Below, in pieces: positions 1-8,399 of a stretch of DNA of 64,000 bases; position 1 is the stretch's first letter, and the number at the start of each line of letters is the position of its first letter. The stretch lies in the NCBI RefSeq assembly GCF_028858535.1, contig NZ_JAPMOU010000004.1:1-64000 (forward strand). The letters are read 5' to 3'. Below the pieces are notes generated by a model. It was not told where the DNA came from. It saw nothing but the letters and a program-made list of their open reading frames with translations, and searched no databases. Position numbers and translations under genes: made by a program. The stretch comes from Spartinivicinus poritis. GTDB lineage: Bacteria > Pseudomonadota > Gammaproteobacteria > Pseudomonadales > Zooshikellaceae.

Positions 1-111
1 AATCAGCATTTAATGGAAAAACTTTTTGATAAGTTAGGTCTGAGCAAAAGTAATAAAAAAGTCGCTCAAGTGTATGAGCAGTTAAGCGACTATGGGGCTA
101 TTGCTGCATAA
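1..111 (+). CDS. C-terminal end of an unidentified protein (partial)
   Basis: The window opens inside a frame that reads 36 codons to a TAA at 109-111, so only the last part of the protein is visible. The segment is hydrophilic and helical, with the motif FDKLGLSKSNKK followed by VAQVYEQLSDYG. It vaguely recalls the last two helices of a LuxR-type helix-turn-helix, where a hydrophobic-KLG segment precedes a terminal helix, but this is too short to name. Its stop overlaps the end of a truncated minus-strand frame at 98-211, so this is probably an insertion or recombination boundary. Reading frame fairly sure, function unknown. Confidence 0.5.
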   Translation, partial: NQHLMEKLFDKLGLSKSNKKVAQVYEQLSDYGAIAA

Positions 112-211
112 AAGTGTCTACAGTATTGTTAAAAGGATAAATATCAAAGCTTTCGATATCATCTCGCTTTAGCTGAATTTCTCTAATGTAAGATCTATCT
201 TCAAAGCTCAT
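98..211 (-). pseudogene. Truncated N-terminus of an AAA-family ATPase (relic)
   Basis: A 37-codon minus-strand frame starts at ATG 211-209 and stops at TAG 100-98. Its sequence runs YIREIQLKRDDIESF then DIYPFN, which resembles the first strand and turn of the RecF/SMC-like predicted AAA ATPases, where a line of the type 'xIxLxRDxVxSFDxYPFN' comes just before the Walker A region. Here the frame ends before any P-loop, and the Walker A is absent downstream because the plus-strand gene at 1-111 begins. I read this as the stump of a gene cut by replacement or insertion. No strong ribosome-binding site precedes it. A coincidental short frame is possible, but the match is specific. Confidence 0.4.
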
Positions 212-233
212 ACTTTCACTATATAATAATAAA

Positions 234-1220
234 CTATGTGAGAATCACGCCATTTTGCCTTTGCCATACTTTATTGTCTAGACTATTTAAGTGCACTCCA
301 CAAACCCATTCATCAATACCATTAAGCTCAATTGCATTTCGTTCACCATTTAAAATCTGTTTTCCTATTTCAGTCATTTCAACAGTGGTTTCCCTCATCC
401 CCCCGTCTTGACGATTTAAAGATAATAGCGGTTGATTAAGGTTTTCATTACCCAATTTTTTCATTATTGCAAATTGATACGAGTCGCCAGTTAAATCACA
501 TCCATCCATATCATAGCCTAGCGTAAAGCCAATTACTTTTGTTGCTTGAGGGCCCGTTTTTAATGTATTTCGCAGTATAGACTCATCCCAAGTGGATAAT
601 CCTGTTTGTTTATCAGGATAACGATAAACTAAATATTTAAGCGCACGTACTAAAAAGGGTAATTCTTTTTTATCTTCTTGAATAAACTCAATATATAAGT
701 CTGGGGTTGGCGAGACCAATGCATGCCAACAATCTGTTAAAATTTTAATTGAGCTATCTGTTAATTGGTATGATGAGTCTGCACTTAAGACTTTTTCATG
801 GTTTAACATTCCTAAACCATGAATTTCATATTTAATACCCTTTACTTTAGAAAATTGATGGATAAATACGCTAGAAAAATCAATTCCCAAGCGTTCAAAA
901 AGAAATGTTAAAAAGCAGAGCATTATTTGATCGCTAAGTGCCGTACCAACCCAGACATCAATTCTATCCGATGACTTTAATTCTTCATAACCAACATATA
1001 AGTCCCGATCAAACTCATACATTTCAAATGGCTCTATGCCACATAACTTATGCACATCATTCCAATAAGCCTGTCTATAAGATATCCAGTCGTCGATTGA
1101 GATGATGGCCTTTAATGGGCCACAGGAAAGCACATCATTAACTACTAAGAACTCAGACTTTGAAATTCCCAATGCCTGTTTCAATACCCCTGCAGCAGAG
1201 GTACCATTGGTTATGTGCAT
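234..1220 (-). CDS. DUF1835/DUF3658-type protein
   Basis: The protein begins MHITNGTSAAGVLKQAL and continues to DVLSCGPL about 25 residues later. This is the signature of DUF1835, in which a (H)ITNGDS-like strand is followed by a D-x-L-x-x-GP loop. The C-terminal 60 residues (ETTVEMTEIGKQILNG, then a DEWVCGVHL segment) match the usual partner domain DUF3658. The family has no established biochemical role that I can assert. I chose the ATG at 1220 because AGAGGG lies 7 nt upstream and the family motif starts immediately; a 19-codon upstream extension to 1277 is open but lacks family character. It stands alone, facing away from pepD's 3' end. Confidence 0.7.
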   Translation of the reverse strand: MHITNGTSAAGVLKQALGISKSEFLVVNDVLSCGPLKAIISIDDWISYRQAYWNDVHKLCGIEPFEMYEFDRDLYVGYEELKSSDRIDVWVGTALSDQIMLCFLTFLFERLGIDFSSVFIHQFSKVKGIKYEIHGLGMLNHEKVLSADSSYQLTDSSIKILTDCWHALVSPTPDLYIEFIQEDKKELPFLVRALKYLVYRYPDKQTGLSTWDESILRNTLKTGPQATKVIGFTLGYDMDGCDLTGDSYQFAIMKKLGNENLNQPLLSLNRQDGGMRETTVEMTEIGKQILNGERNAIELNGIDEWVCGVHLNSLDNKVWQRQNGVILT

Positions 1221-1379
1221 ATTTAAACCCTCTATAGCTGTTTGAGTTAAGTCTTGCCCTTGGTTTTGACAACGCATAGCTTACAGTTAAACCTGCAGAA
1301 TAACGTTAAGATATACCAAGCCAACTTTTGCAGCACAAGAACGGTAAGAGATTTTTCTCACCGCTTTTGTGTTTGACTA

Positions 1380-2849
1380 TTATTTTGTGGGTATATGCTT
1401 CAATGTATCAACCAAATAATCCCAAAACTTACTCACCGACTGAATATGCACTTTTTCATCAGGCGAATGAGCATTTCGAATGGTTGGCCCAAAAGAAATC
1501 ATATCCCAGTGAGGATAAGGGTTTCCTAGCAAACCACACTCAAGCCCTGCATGAATAACTTTAACTTTCGGAACCACTCCAGATAACGCTTTATACCGCT
1601 CCTTCATTAAAGTTAATATTTTTGAGTTTGGATTTGGCTTCCAGCCAGGGTATTCACCTGATATCGATACTTTAGCACCCGCCACTTTAAAATTTGCAGC
1701 AACACTGTTAGCCAGATCATCACGAGCGGAATTAACCAAGCTTCTCACTAAAGATAATACCAGCACATCATTATCATCAGATTTTACAATTGCAAGATTA
1801 TTAGAAGTTTCAACAACACCTTTAAATTCATCACTCATCCTTGAAGGACTAGAAATGCAAGCAGCAACAGAGTAAACCAGCTTTTTTATACTTTCAGTCG
1901 TATATACTCTCTCAGGTAAGCCCACCTTGACTGCGTCAATAGATAAGCTAGTTTCAACTGAACTGTATTCGTTTTTTATTGTTTGATAAAAATTATTTAA
2001 CGCCTTTTTAAATTCAATTTCTTTATGCTGACTGACAACCAGCGTCGTGAATGATTCTCTAGGTATAGCATTGCGTAGCGTCCCACCATTCAATGAGGCA
2101 ACCTTCACATCTAGAATATCTATACTCTCAAGTAAAAAACGATTGATGATTTTATTTGCATTACCTCGACCTTGATCAATATCTAATCCAGAGTGCCCTC
2201 CTCGCAACCCCGTCACTTTAACCTCAAATGCAATATCATCACTACACGTATGCTGCCAATCCATCGCTAGCTTAGCACTGACATCAACACCACCCGCACA
2301 GCCAACATAAAGCTCACCTTCATCTTCCGTATCCATATTCAGCAGGATGTCACCCTCAAAATAACCAGCCTCTAAACCAGCAGCCCCTGTCATCCCCGCC
2401 TCTTCATCTATAGTTAACAGCACTTCCAATGGGCCATGCTCAATATCTTTGGCAGTTATAACAGCTAATGCAGCAGCAACCCCTACTCCATTATCAGCTC
2501 CCAAGGTTGTGCCCTTAGCAGTCACCCACTCGCCGTCAATAAAGGTAGTAATCGGGTCAGTTAGGAAGTTATGTTCCGAGTCAGCGTTTTTCTGTGGCAC
2601 CATATCCACATGCCCTTGCATAACCACACCACGCCGATTTTCCATACCCGGTGTTGCAGGTTTTCGGATAATGAGATTACCTACTTTATCTCTTTCATAA
2701 GACAGGTTATGTTCCCGACACAAAGACTCTATGTAATATACGACAGCTTCTTCATACTTTGAAGGTCGTGGAATTTGAGTAATTTGATGAAAAATACTCC
2801 AAAGAGGTGTAGGAGTTAAACTGGCAATTGATGTCAAAACTTCCTCCAA
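1380..2849 (-). CDS. pepD: Aminoacyl-histidine dipeptidase PepD (peptidase M20C)
   Basis: A cytosolic di-zinc dipeptidase of 489 residues, close to the usual 485 of E. coli PepD, which hydrolyses Xaa-His and other dipeptides such as carnosine. Metal and catalytic motifs are in order: GHVDMV (His80, Asp82), TLGADNG (Asp119, bridging metal), DEE (Glu149/Glu150, general base and ligand), MDTEDEGE (about 172-178) and the late NAHSPDE histidine near residue 463. The central lid/dimerisation domain (about 200-400) carries GGHSGLDI. It is a single gene with about 235 bp to the next minus-strand gene upstream. Start ATG at 2849 is preceded by GGAGG-like bases. The call is firm. Confidence 0.93.
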   Translation of the reverse strand: MEEVLTSIASLTPTPLWSIFHQITQIPRPSKYEEAVVYYIESLCREHNLSYERDKVGNLIIRKPATPGMENRRGVVMQGHVDMVPQKNADSEHNFLTDPITTFIDGEWVTAKGTTLGADNGVGVAAALAVITAKDIEHGPLEVLLTIDEEAGMTGAAGLEAGYFEGDILLNMDTEDEGELYVGCAGGVDVSAKLAMDWQHTCSDDIAFEVKVTGLRGGHSGLDIDQGRGNANKIINRFLLESIDILDVKVASLNGGTLRNAIPRESFTTLVVSQHKEIEFKKALNNFYQTIKNEYSSVETSLSIDAVKVGLPERVYTTESIKKLVYSVAACISSPSRMSDEFKGVVETSNNLAIVKSDDNDVLVLSLVRSLVNSARDDLANSVAANFKVAGAKVSISGEYPGWKPNPNSKILTLMKERYKALSGVVPKVKVIHAGLECGLLGNPYPHWDMISFGPTIRNAHSPDEKVHIQSVSKFWDYLVDTLKHIPTK

Positions 2850-3085
2850 ATTAGTACACTTTTAGATATCATTTATTGATCTTTTTATGTCATACGCATA
2901 TCATTTAGAGAATACCACCACCAGTATAATTATTAAAGCTCACTAGTTTCGACTATTGTTAATTATTTATTCAAATGCTCTTGATCAAACACATATAAGT
3001 ACAACATTAAAAAATCGCAAATAATATTGTGGCTGAAAATAACTAAGCCAATAATGATCAAATTCTATATTTTCTGAAATTCTCT

Positions 3086-3487
3086 TCATACTGTTATTTT
3101 TTTATAGTAAGCTTCACCTTTACCAGGAATATTAATGATAATAAACCCTGTTTTCTCTAAGTGAGCACGAAGCTTTAAGTTTGGTTTAGCGCAATCAATC
3201 GCGTGAACAATACAACTAATTGCATCTAACTGTTTTAACTTTGCTATATATTTAGCCACTTTTGCAATTGCAGGTAATACTCCTTCTCCACCACCATCAA
3301 TTTGAGCGAGTTCTACAATCAGTTCATTATTTTTTTGAGTAAACTGACCTAACACTTCAGCCGTTCCAACAGTAAAAACAATAGGCTTATCAACTAAAAC
3401 AAGGCTATCAAAGTATGCTTCAGGCCAGTTTAACACTTCCTTTAAAGGTGAGCCTTCAATTACAATCTTTATCACTGTCAAAGCCAA
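3086..3487 (-). CDS. Small GNAT-like protein of phage/hypothetical type
   Basis: A 133-residue protein with no signal or membrane segment. The second half has an acidic strand (IVELAQIDGGGEGVL), a helix, and then CAKPNLKLRAHLEKTGF ending in GKGEAYYKK. This pattern (E-x-D-x-x-G-x-G-V-L, then C-A-x-P-N-x-K-L-R-x-x-L-E-x-x-G-F) is seen in small acetyltransferase-fold proteins often annotated from phages and rhizobia. The N-L-x-L-R-x-x-L-E-x-x-G-F stretch is the GNAT motif-B-like helix. I do not know its substrate. It is monocistronic, with a palindrome GAGTACC TTTT GGTACCC (3540-3557) upstream on the same intergenic stretch. Confidence 0.5.
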   Translation of the reverse strand: MALTVIKIVIEGSPLKEVLNWPEAYFDSLVLVDKPIVFTVGTAEVLGQFTQKNNELIVELAQIDGGGEGVLPAIAKVAKYIAKLKQLDAISCIVHAIDCAKPNLKLRAHLEKTGFIIINIPGKGEAYYKKITV

Positions 3488-3840
3488 TAGGAAAAAAGGA
3501 ATTTAAACATTAGCTGCTTTCAAGTTCACTGAGCTACCAAGAGTACCTTTTGGTACCCAACATTTCTTCAACGCTTCACGCTAGTATAAGCCCCCCTCTT
3601 TCCTAGATAGGAAACATCTGAGCCTATGGATAACTCAATATGGGCTTCTGAATATAGTGACTGATACTTAGTAAATATTAACCTCCAAATATCAGCAGCA
3701 CTTAATATAAATACTCTATAAGTTTTAGAGTTCGACTATACTTAACAGAATACAGGATCAGGTTAAACCTATTAAAGTATTGAAGAGCAAACCTCCTCTC
3801 TTTTGTGTATAATACTTACTCAACCAAAGCAGGAGCTCCC
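3488..3840. other. Intergenic stretch between the divergent small genes
   Basis: This 353-bp gap separates the GNAT-like gene (minus) from the SutA-like gene (plus). It holds a small hairpin GAGTACC-TTTT-GGTACCC at about 3540-3557. A TATAAT at 3808-3813, 28 bp before the plus-strand ATG, is a plausible -10 box, but I see no good -35 at a 16-18 bp distance. No reading frame in it looks like a gene. Confidence 0.4.
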
Positions 3841-4026
3841 ATGGCACGTAAGAAGCAAGAAGAACTATCAAGTGAAACCCGCCAGAAAAACATTGATGAT
3901 CAAGTAGCAGCTTTTCTTAAAGCAGGCGGAGAAATCCAAGAAATACCTAAAGGTCAAAGTGGGTATGAGTCTAGCGGAGGCCGCAAAAGCATAGTGCTTG
4001 GCAGCCCATCTGAGAAGAAAAAGTAG
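3841..4026 (+). CDS. Small basic SutA-like transcription-associated protein
   Basis: A 61-residue, very hydrophilic protein: a Lys/Glu-rich start, then a helix (QKNIDDQVAAFLKAGGEIQE), IPKGQSGYESSGGRKSI and a Lys-rich end. The core FL-x-x-GG-x-(I/V)-QEI resembles the C-terminal part of SutA, the RNA-polymerase-binding slow-growth regulator of Pseudomonas, which is longer (about 105 residues) and has an acidic N-terminus missing here. The similarity covers only about 20 residues, so SutA function is inference. Start chosen at 3841 because AGGAGCT stands 3-9 nt upstream; a further 12 codons upstream are open but precede this site. The protein is likely well expressed and partly disordered. Confidence 0.55.
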   Translation: MARKKQEELSSETRQKNIDDQVAAFLKAGGEIQEIPKGQSGYESSGGRKSIVLGSPSEKKK

Positions 4027-4208
4027 GTAAGCTCTAGCCATACTAACTCTTGAAAGCGAGCGACCTGCTTACTCTTCCTAGCTTACAGGTCGTTATGCAA
4101 CCCCCAAGTTATCTAGCCTCCCATCCAAAACCCCTTCAGGCAGCTGATAACCACCGTATTCTGTATGTATTACCCTACAAGACCTTAGATGAATCGCCTT
4201 ACCAGATA

Positions 4209-4246
4209 AGCGCTTGGTAAATTAGTCCACTAACTTACCAAGCGCT
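4209..4246 (-). terminator. Perfect 12-bp hairpin over the stop of the small membrane gene
   Basis: AGCGCTTGGTAA (4209-4220) pairs perfectly with TTACCAAGCGCT (4235-4246) around a 14-nt loop that contains the stop codon of the minus-strand gene ending at 4222. It lacks a clean T-tract, so it may stabilise the 3' end rather than terminate intrinsically. Confidence 0.45.
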
Positions 4247-4491
4247 CGGATAGGCAGCATAATGAACTCAGCTGAAAGCTCAATGGTTACCTCAAACACA
4301 TCAAGCCACCATTGCCAGGCACTGTTATTATCATGATGACGCCTCTTGGGCCAAACATACCGAGCAACAATAAAGCCTGAAAGTGCTACCACTAAAGTTA
4401 GCCAGCTAAAACCACCTATAAAGAGATGCATGAGCAAAAAGAAGGATATTATAAATAAGGCTGTAGAAAAGAATATTCTGAATGGATACAT
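4222..4491 (-). CDS. Small two-pass inner-membrane protein downstream of pspA
   Basis: The 89-residue protein has two predicted membrane helices (about residues 7-26 and 29-45), then a positively charged PKRRHH loop and an amphipathic tail with WQWWLDVFEVTIEL. The positive-inside rule puts the tail in the cytoplasm. I do not recognise a family. It lies 84 bp downstream of the PspA homologue on the same strand, with a terminator in between, so read-through co-expression is possible and a role in envelope stress is a guess from position only. Confidence 0.6.
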   Translation of the reverse strand: MYPFRIFFSTALFIISFFLLMHLFIGGFSWLTLVVALSGFIVARYVWPKRRHHDNNSAWQWWLDVFEVTIELSAEFIMLPIRALGKLVD

Positions 4492-4527
4492 AAACTTTAT
4501 CTCCTTATTTAGAGCTGCCCTTTAGTT

Positions 4528-4553
4528 AAAAAAAAGCCCCTTACTCAAGGGGC
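4528..4553 (-). terminator. Rho-independent terminator after pspA
   Basis: On the minus strand GCCCCTT (4553-4547), a 4-nt loop and AAGGGGC (4542-4536) are followed by eight T residues (4535-4528). This is a textbook intrinsic terminator 23 bp past the pspA stop and 37 bp before the start of the next gene. Confidence 0.88.
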
Positions 4554-4575
4554 AAAGTTGCTGATGGGCATGAAA

Positions 4576-5271
4576 TTATTTAGCTGTATTTTTTGCTTTT
4601 AAGCGAGCCAGCACATCATTAGCACTTGATGCATTAGCTTTAATACCTGCAGCTTTCATTTTGCTTTCTAAATCATTTTCAGCACATTCTGTTGATAACT
4701 CATGTGCAGCTTCCATTTGAGCAGCACGCTCAGCTTGCTTTTGCTTAATTCGCTCTAAAGAGTCAGCAGCCGTCGTCATTCTAGAGTTTGCACCACTGTA
4801 GCGTGCAGCCACTGCTGCTTGGGCTTTCTGTACACTATCAGTTGCTTTAACTGTATCAACCTGCTGTCTTAAGCGCTTCAAGTTGCTTTCTGCATGTTTG
4901 ACTGCACTGCGAAGACTTTCAACACTCTTGGTATATCCAGCTTTCACTTCCTCTTCAGAAGTCAATTGAGCCTCAAGCTCAGCAATTTTTTCCGCAATAC
5001 TGATAGCAAGTGCTTCGTCACCTTTATCTAAGGCCTGTCCAGCATATTGCTCATATTCGTTAATTTTGGCAGTCAGCTGACTACATTTATCAGTGACTAG
5101 TTTTTGCTTGGCCATAATGTTGGCTAATGCTGTTTTAGAGCGGTTTAGCTCTTCACTCGCATCACGAATTTCCTGATCAAGGATACGAAGCGCCTGGCTA
5201 TCAACAATTGCTTCTCCAGCTTCAGTTGCTGCACCACGAATAGCTGTCATTAATTTATTTAAAATGCCCAT
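4576..5271 (-). CDS. pspA: PspA/IM30-family membrane-stress protein
   Basis: A 231-residue, almost entirely alpha-helical coiled-coil protein starting MGILNKLMTAIRGAATEAGE, like other PspA/IM30 members that bind stressed inner membrane through an N-terminal amphipathic helix and assemble ESCRT-III-like scaffolds. Long heptad stretches run from about residue 25 to 190 (for example ELEAQLTSEEEVKAGYTKSVESL). The C-terminal tail (LSTECAENDLESKMKAAGI) is typical of the bacterial 'PspA/IM30 family' lineage without pspBC neighbours. No PspF or sigma-54 promoter is evident. AGAGGA precedes the ATG. Three TTACATGTAA-like palindromes lie 65-131 bp upstream of the start. It could be called a PspA paralogue rather than the E. 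coli orthologue. Confidence 0.85.
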   Translation of the reverse strand: MGILNKLMTAIRGAATEAGEAIVDSQALRILDQEIRDASEELNRSKTALANIMAKQKLVTDKCSQLTAKINEYEQYAGQALDKGDEALAISIAEKIAELEAQLTSEEEVKAGYTKSVESLRSAVKHAESNLKRLRQQVDTVKATDSVQKAQAAVAARYSGANSRMTTAADSLERIKQKQAERAAQMEAAHELSTECAENDLESKMKAAGIKANASSANDVLARLKAKNTAK

Positions 5272-5335
5272 GCGCTGTTCCTCTTAAAGTTCACGTTGTA
5301 TTTAAGTTGGGGATAGGATAACTCCTTAACCGCCA

Positions 5336-5402
5336 TTACATGTAACAATGAATCGCATGTTACATGTCAGAACAAAGTTTGTCCATAATTTTTTACATGT
5401 AA
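5336..5402. promoter_or_regulatory. Cluster of three TTACATGTAA palindromes
   Basis: TTACATGTAA is at 5336-5345, TTACATGTca at 5360-5369 and TTACATGTAA at 5393-5402. The sites sit between pspA (minus, start 5271) and the binding-protein gene (plus, start 5566), start-to-start distances being 24 and 33 bp. Two copies are perfect palindromes and the middle one is imperfect on one side. This looks like an operator array for a dimeric repressor or activator; I cannot name it. A TTTCGCTAC direct repeat follows at about 5413-5434. Confidence 0.6.
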
Positions 5403-5565
5403 TAAGTGAAAGTTTCGCTACTAAATTTCGCTACCCATATAATCTATTGATTTTTATACATATTAATCACACACAAACAGAGCAATAGCACTCCTCCAAT
5501 TGCTATTCCCACGGTCACCCACTATAAGATAGATATGTCTGATTACTTACTTGCTTATTAAAACA

Positions 5566-6321
5566 ATGTTGAAACGTTTACTTGCAGCTATATTCTTGAC
5601 GCTGTTTAGCTACACAAGCATCGCAGGAGAAGAAATTCCTATTTGGAGCTATTACGAATCGCCACCCTTTGGTGTTAATGAAGACAAAAGTGACATCACC
5701 AGCTTTCTGGCAACCTACTTGACCAGCCATAGCGGCGGCAAATGGTCATTTATATCCAAATTTCTACCTCGCCCTCGCTTAAACAAGTATCTAGAGGAAC
5801 AACAAAAAGGGATTGCAATATGGGCTAACCCAATTTGGTTTGGCGATAAAAGCGAAACACGCTATGACTGGACCAATAGTGTTGTATTAGGTAGAAATGA
5901 AATCGTCTCCTTAAAAGAAAGCCCTGTACCTTACCAAGAGCCAAGCTCACTCACTGGCAAAAAGTTTGGAGGCGTTAGAGGTCACCGTTATGTGGGAATT
6001 GATGATTTAGTAAGCAACGGCAAGATTAATCGTAAAGACAGTGCATCATTTGAAAAGAATTTTTTAAAACTATTAAGCAAACGTGTTGATGTCATTCTTA
6101 TTCCCAGAGGAGAACTTTTTCACTTAATGAAAAAAAATAATGCAGAGGATAAAATCTATATTGCCAGCCAGCCTCATCAAGTATACAAACGAAAAATGCT
6201 AGTCACCAAAAATCTTCCTGGCGTCCGCGATTTTATTAATAATCAGTTAAACACACTAAAGAACAACAATGACTGGATTACACTATTAAAAAATGCAGGT
6301 ATTTATAAAGAAAGCCAGTAA
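5566..6321 (+). CDS. Periplasmic solute-binding protein, SBP_bac_3-like
   Basis: The 251-residue protein has an N-terminal signal peptide (MLKRLLAAIFLTLFSYTSIAG, cleavage after SIA) followed by IPIWSYYESPPFGV. That is the first strand and ligand-loop pattern of family-3 amino-acid-type binding proteins as found in uncharacterised polar-solute sensors of marine gammaproteobacteria. Later landmarks are SSLTGKKFGGVRGH (start of lobe 2) and RVDVILIPRGEL (hinge). The usual Arg/Asp amino-acid-binding pair is not clear, so the ligand is unknown. No permease or ATPase lies next to it, suggesting a sensory or orphan role. The ATG at 5566 is preferred; an in-frame TTG at 5551 is possible, and neither has a good ribosome-binding site. 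Confidence 0.7.
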   Translation: MLKRLLAAIFLTLFSYTSIAGEEIPIWSYYESPPFGVNEDKSDITSFLATYLTSHSGGKWSFISKFLPRPRLNKYLEEQQKGIAIWANPIWFGDKSETRYDWTNSVVLGRNEIVSLKESPVPYQEPSSLTGKKFGGVRGHRYVGIDDLVSNGKINRKDSASFEKNFLKLLSKRVDVILIPRGELFHLMKKNNAEDKIYIASQPHQVYKRKMLVTKNLPGVRDFINNQLNTLKNNNDWITLLKNAGIYKESQ

Positions 6322-6637
6322 GCTAGCAACTCTTTATTTATGACCTTTGTTTATTGCTATATTCACTTTACACCCTTCTAAGTTGCCTGACAGTATCAAA
6401 ACAACCGTCTTGCTCAACAACTTTTTCAATAGAATAAATAGGAATAAGTAGCGCTTAATTATAGTAAAACAGGTTCCTAACTCACTCAGCACTAACAATG
6501 CGCTCAGCTAAGGACATATATAACTCAATGGTAAAGGGCACCTTTAAAGTCAATAGAAAGAAAAGGAACTAGCTATACTATACAGATAGCTTACACTTCA
6601 CCACATTTCTTTTGATGGTTTAGCACAAACGCTACAT
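6322..6637. other. Intergenic, nothing recognised
   Basis: These 316 bp between two plus-strand genes contain no coding frame of note, no strong hairpin followed by T residues, and no clear promoter pair. They should carry the promoter of the downstream diguanylate cyclase. Confidence 0.4.
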
Positions 6638-7846
6638 ATGAAAGACCACCATTCACTTTTATCTTTTCCTGTTAATCTCAACTATGCCGATGAGCTAAAT
6701 AACGACTTTCGCAAACTTAAATTCAGCCCTGATATAGAAACAGTGTTTCGCAGTTACTATGACGAAGAAACCCTGCGTATGCGTCAACTTGCCATTTTAG
6801 TAGGCTGTTTTCTATGGCCTCTTTTCACTATTATGGATATTTTTATCGCTCCACCACAATACTTATCTATCTTTCTATTTATTCGACTAGCGATAGTGAT
6901 GCCTATATTGCTGGTTATGTTAAAAGTGGTTTATTCCATTCGCTGGCAAAGTTATACACGATATTACGCGGTGCTAGTCGGTGCATTTGTAAATGCTGGG
7001 GTTGTTATCATTGTGAATCTGGGCCATTACTATAATCCCGACTACCCCTATGAAGGTATTATTTTAATTTGGCTATTTTGCTTCTTTCTCTCTGGCATGG
7101 TGGTAAGAGAAGCTATTTTGGTTACATTTCTACCTTTTATCTGTTATATCGGCATTGAGTTATTTATCATAGGCAATATTGCCCTAGCCATGACCAGTGG
7201 TCTTATTTTATTTGGTACATACATCATTTGTGCCATTGGATCTTACTTAGTAGAGTTTCGCACACGAGAAAGTTTTTTAACCAAAGGCATGTTAACCCAA
7301 TTAGCCGATACTGATAGCTTAACTGGTATTTTCAATCGTCGGTATTTCAATAATCAGTGCTTAAGACTTTGGAAACAAGCATGCCGTGAAAACAAGTGCC
7401 TTGGTATCCTTTTATTAGATATTGATCATTTTAAGCAATACAACGATAACTATGGACATAGCGAAGGTGATGAGACACTAAAACAAGTCGCCAGCTTTTT
7501 ACAAAAACTAGCCAAACGTCCAATGGATGTGGTGGCCCGTTACGGCGGAGAAGAGTTCGCTGTAATATTATATGACATTAATATGGAAGGAATGGAAAGA
7601 TATTGCCAGAAATTGGTAAAAGGTGTACACGACTTAAAGATTCCTCATGGTTTCTCTCCAAGCGGTGATTTTATTACTATTAGCTGTGGTGCCCGCTTAA
7701 TGGCAGCCAACAGCACCACTGCACTGAACCAAGCCATCAAAGATGCAGACCATAGTCTTTATGAAGCAAAAGCTCAAGGACGTAACCAATACAACATTTA
7801 TGGTCTAGATTTACTCCCCCGAGAAACTGTAATGAAAATTTTATAA
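6638..7846 (+). CDS. Membrane diguanylate cyclase (GGEEF)
   Basis: A 402-residue cyclase that should make c-di-GMP from two GTP. An N-terminal cytosolic stretch (1-48) is followed by about six hydrophobic helices (roughly 50-70, 78-98, 108-128, 140-160, 162-182, 184-205), which form an uncharacterised membrane sensor. The GGDEF domain starts at DTDSLTGIFNRRYF (about 224) and has DIDHFKQYND (metal-binding Asp261/Asp263), the signature GGEEF at 303-307 and an intact inhibitory site R294-P-M-D297 exactly five residues before it. It therefore looks active and product-inhibited. Its 3' end overlaps the convergent DUF523 gene by 6 bp. No adjacent partner suggests the signal. Confidence 0.88.
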   Translation: MKDHHSLLSFPVNLNYADELNNDFRKLKFSPDIETVFRSYYDEETLRMRQLAILVGCFLWPLFTIMDIFIAPPQYLSIFLFIRLAIVMPILLVMLKVVYSIRWQSYTRYYAVLVGAFVNAGVVIIVNLGHYYNPDYPYEGIILIWLFCFFLSGMVVREAILVTFLPFICYIGIELFIIGNIALAMTSGLILFGTYIICAIGSYLVEFRTRESFLTKGMLTQLADTDSLTGIFNRRYFNNQCLRLWKQACRENKCLGILLLDIDHFKQYNDNYGHSEGDETLKQVASFLQKLAKRPMDVVARYGGEEFAVILYDINMEGMERYCQKLVKGVHDLKIPHGFSPSGDFITISCGARLMAANSTTALNQAIKDADHSLYEAKAQGRNQYNIYGLDLLPRETVMKIL

Positions 7847-8368
7847 ACCTAGCCAATACTCATAAGCCTGCTCCAACTGTAGTTCACTAAACACTTTGAC
7901 TCCATACTTCACTAGCAAAGCAGTTGTTACACCCTCACCAGCTCTTAGCTGTCCAGAAAAACTACCGTCGTATATTGCCTCACTACCACAAGAAGGACTT
8001 TTTGCCTTAAGGATTGCAAGTTTTATTTGGTGTTGATGTACCAGCGCCAAACATTGTTCAGCGCCTGTTTTAAAGGACTGGGTAACTATGACGTCTTGCG
8101 TGACAGCATCATTAGCATTAGTGCCAACTGAAGGCTTTGTGATAACCTCAGCTTCTCCTTCCCACACTTTTTTACCTGTACCACCCCAAATTTCTGCTGC
8201 AGGACGAGGTATTGGTAAACCACCCGCAACTTCTGGGCAAAATGCAACAATTAGATTTTGTCGCTGCCATTCCTTAACAACAGGGTGCCTGATAAGACAG
8301 TGGCTTCCATTGTAACGTACTTTTTCACCTAACAAACAACTACTTATTAATACTTTCTGGGTCATCAA
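7841..8368 (-). CDS. DUF523 / TudS-type desulfurase-like protein
   Basis: 175 residues with the DUF523 hallmarks: VLISSCLLGEKVRYNG at the N-terminus, FCPEVAGGLPIPRP in the middle and SPSCGSEAIYDGSFSG late. Cys11, Cys44 and Cys127 are at the positions that hold a [4Fe-4S] cluster in TudS, the short DUF523 enzyme that converts 2-thiouracil to uracil. This protein has the length of the short form, so a thiouracil or related desulfurase activity is a reasonable inference, not proven. It ends convergently with the diguanylate cyclase gene (6-bp overlap) and lies 31 bp downstream of the slipin-NfeD pair on the same strand, so it may share their transcript. Confidence 0.8.
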   Translation of the reverse strand: MMTQKVLISSCLLGEKVRYNGSHCLIRHPVVKEWQRQNLIVAFCPEVAGGLPIPRPAAEIWGGTGKKVWEGEAEVITKPSVGTNANDAVTQDVIVTQSFKTGAEQCLALVHQHQIKLAILKAKSPSCGSEAIYDGSFSGQLRAGEGVTTALLVKYGVKVFSELQLEQAYEYWLGL

Positions 8369-8399
8369 ACTACTTCATCTCAAACTCGTTTTTCTTAAC

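Noticed and set aside
1328-1558. Plus-strand frame over the 3' end of pepD
   Set aside because: Almost entirely antisense to the conserved C-terminus of pepD, with low-complexity composition and no family resemblance.
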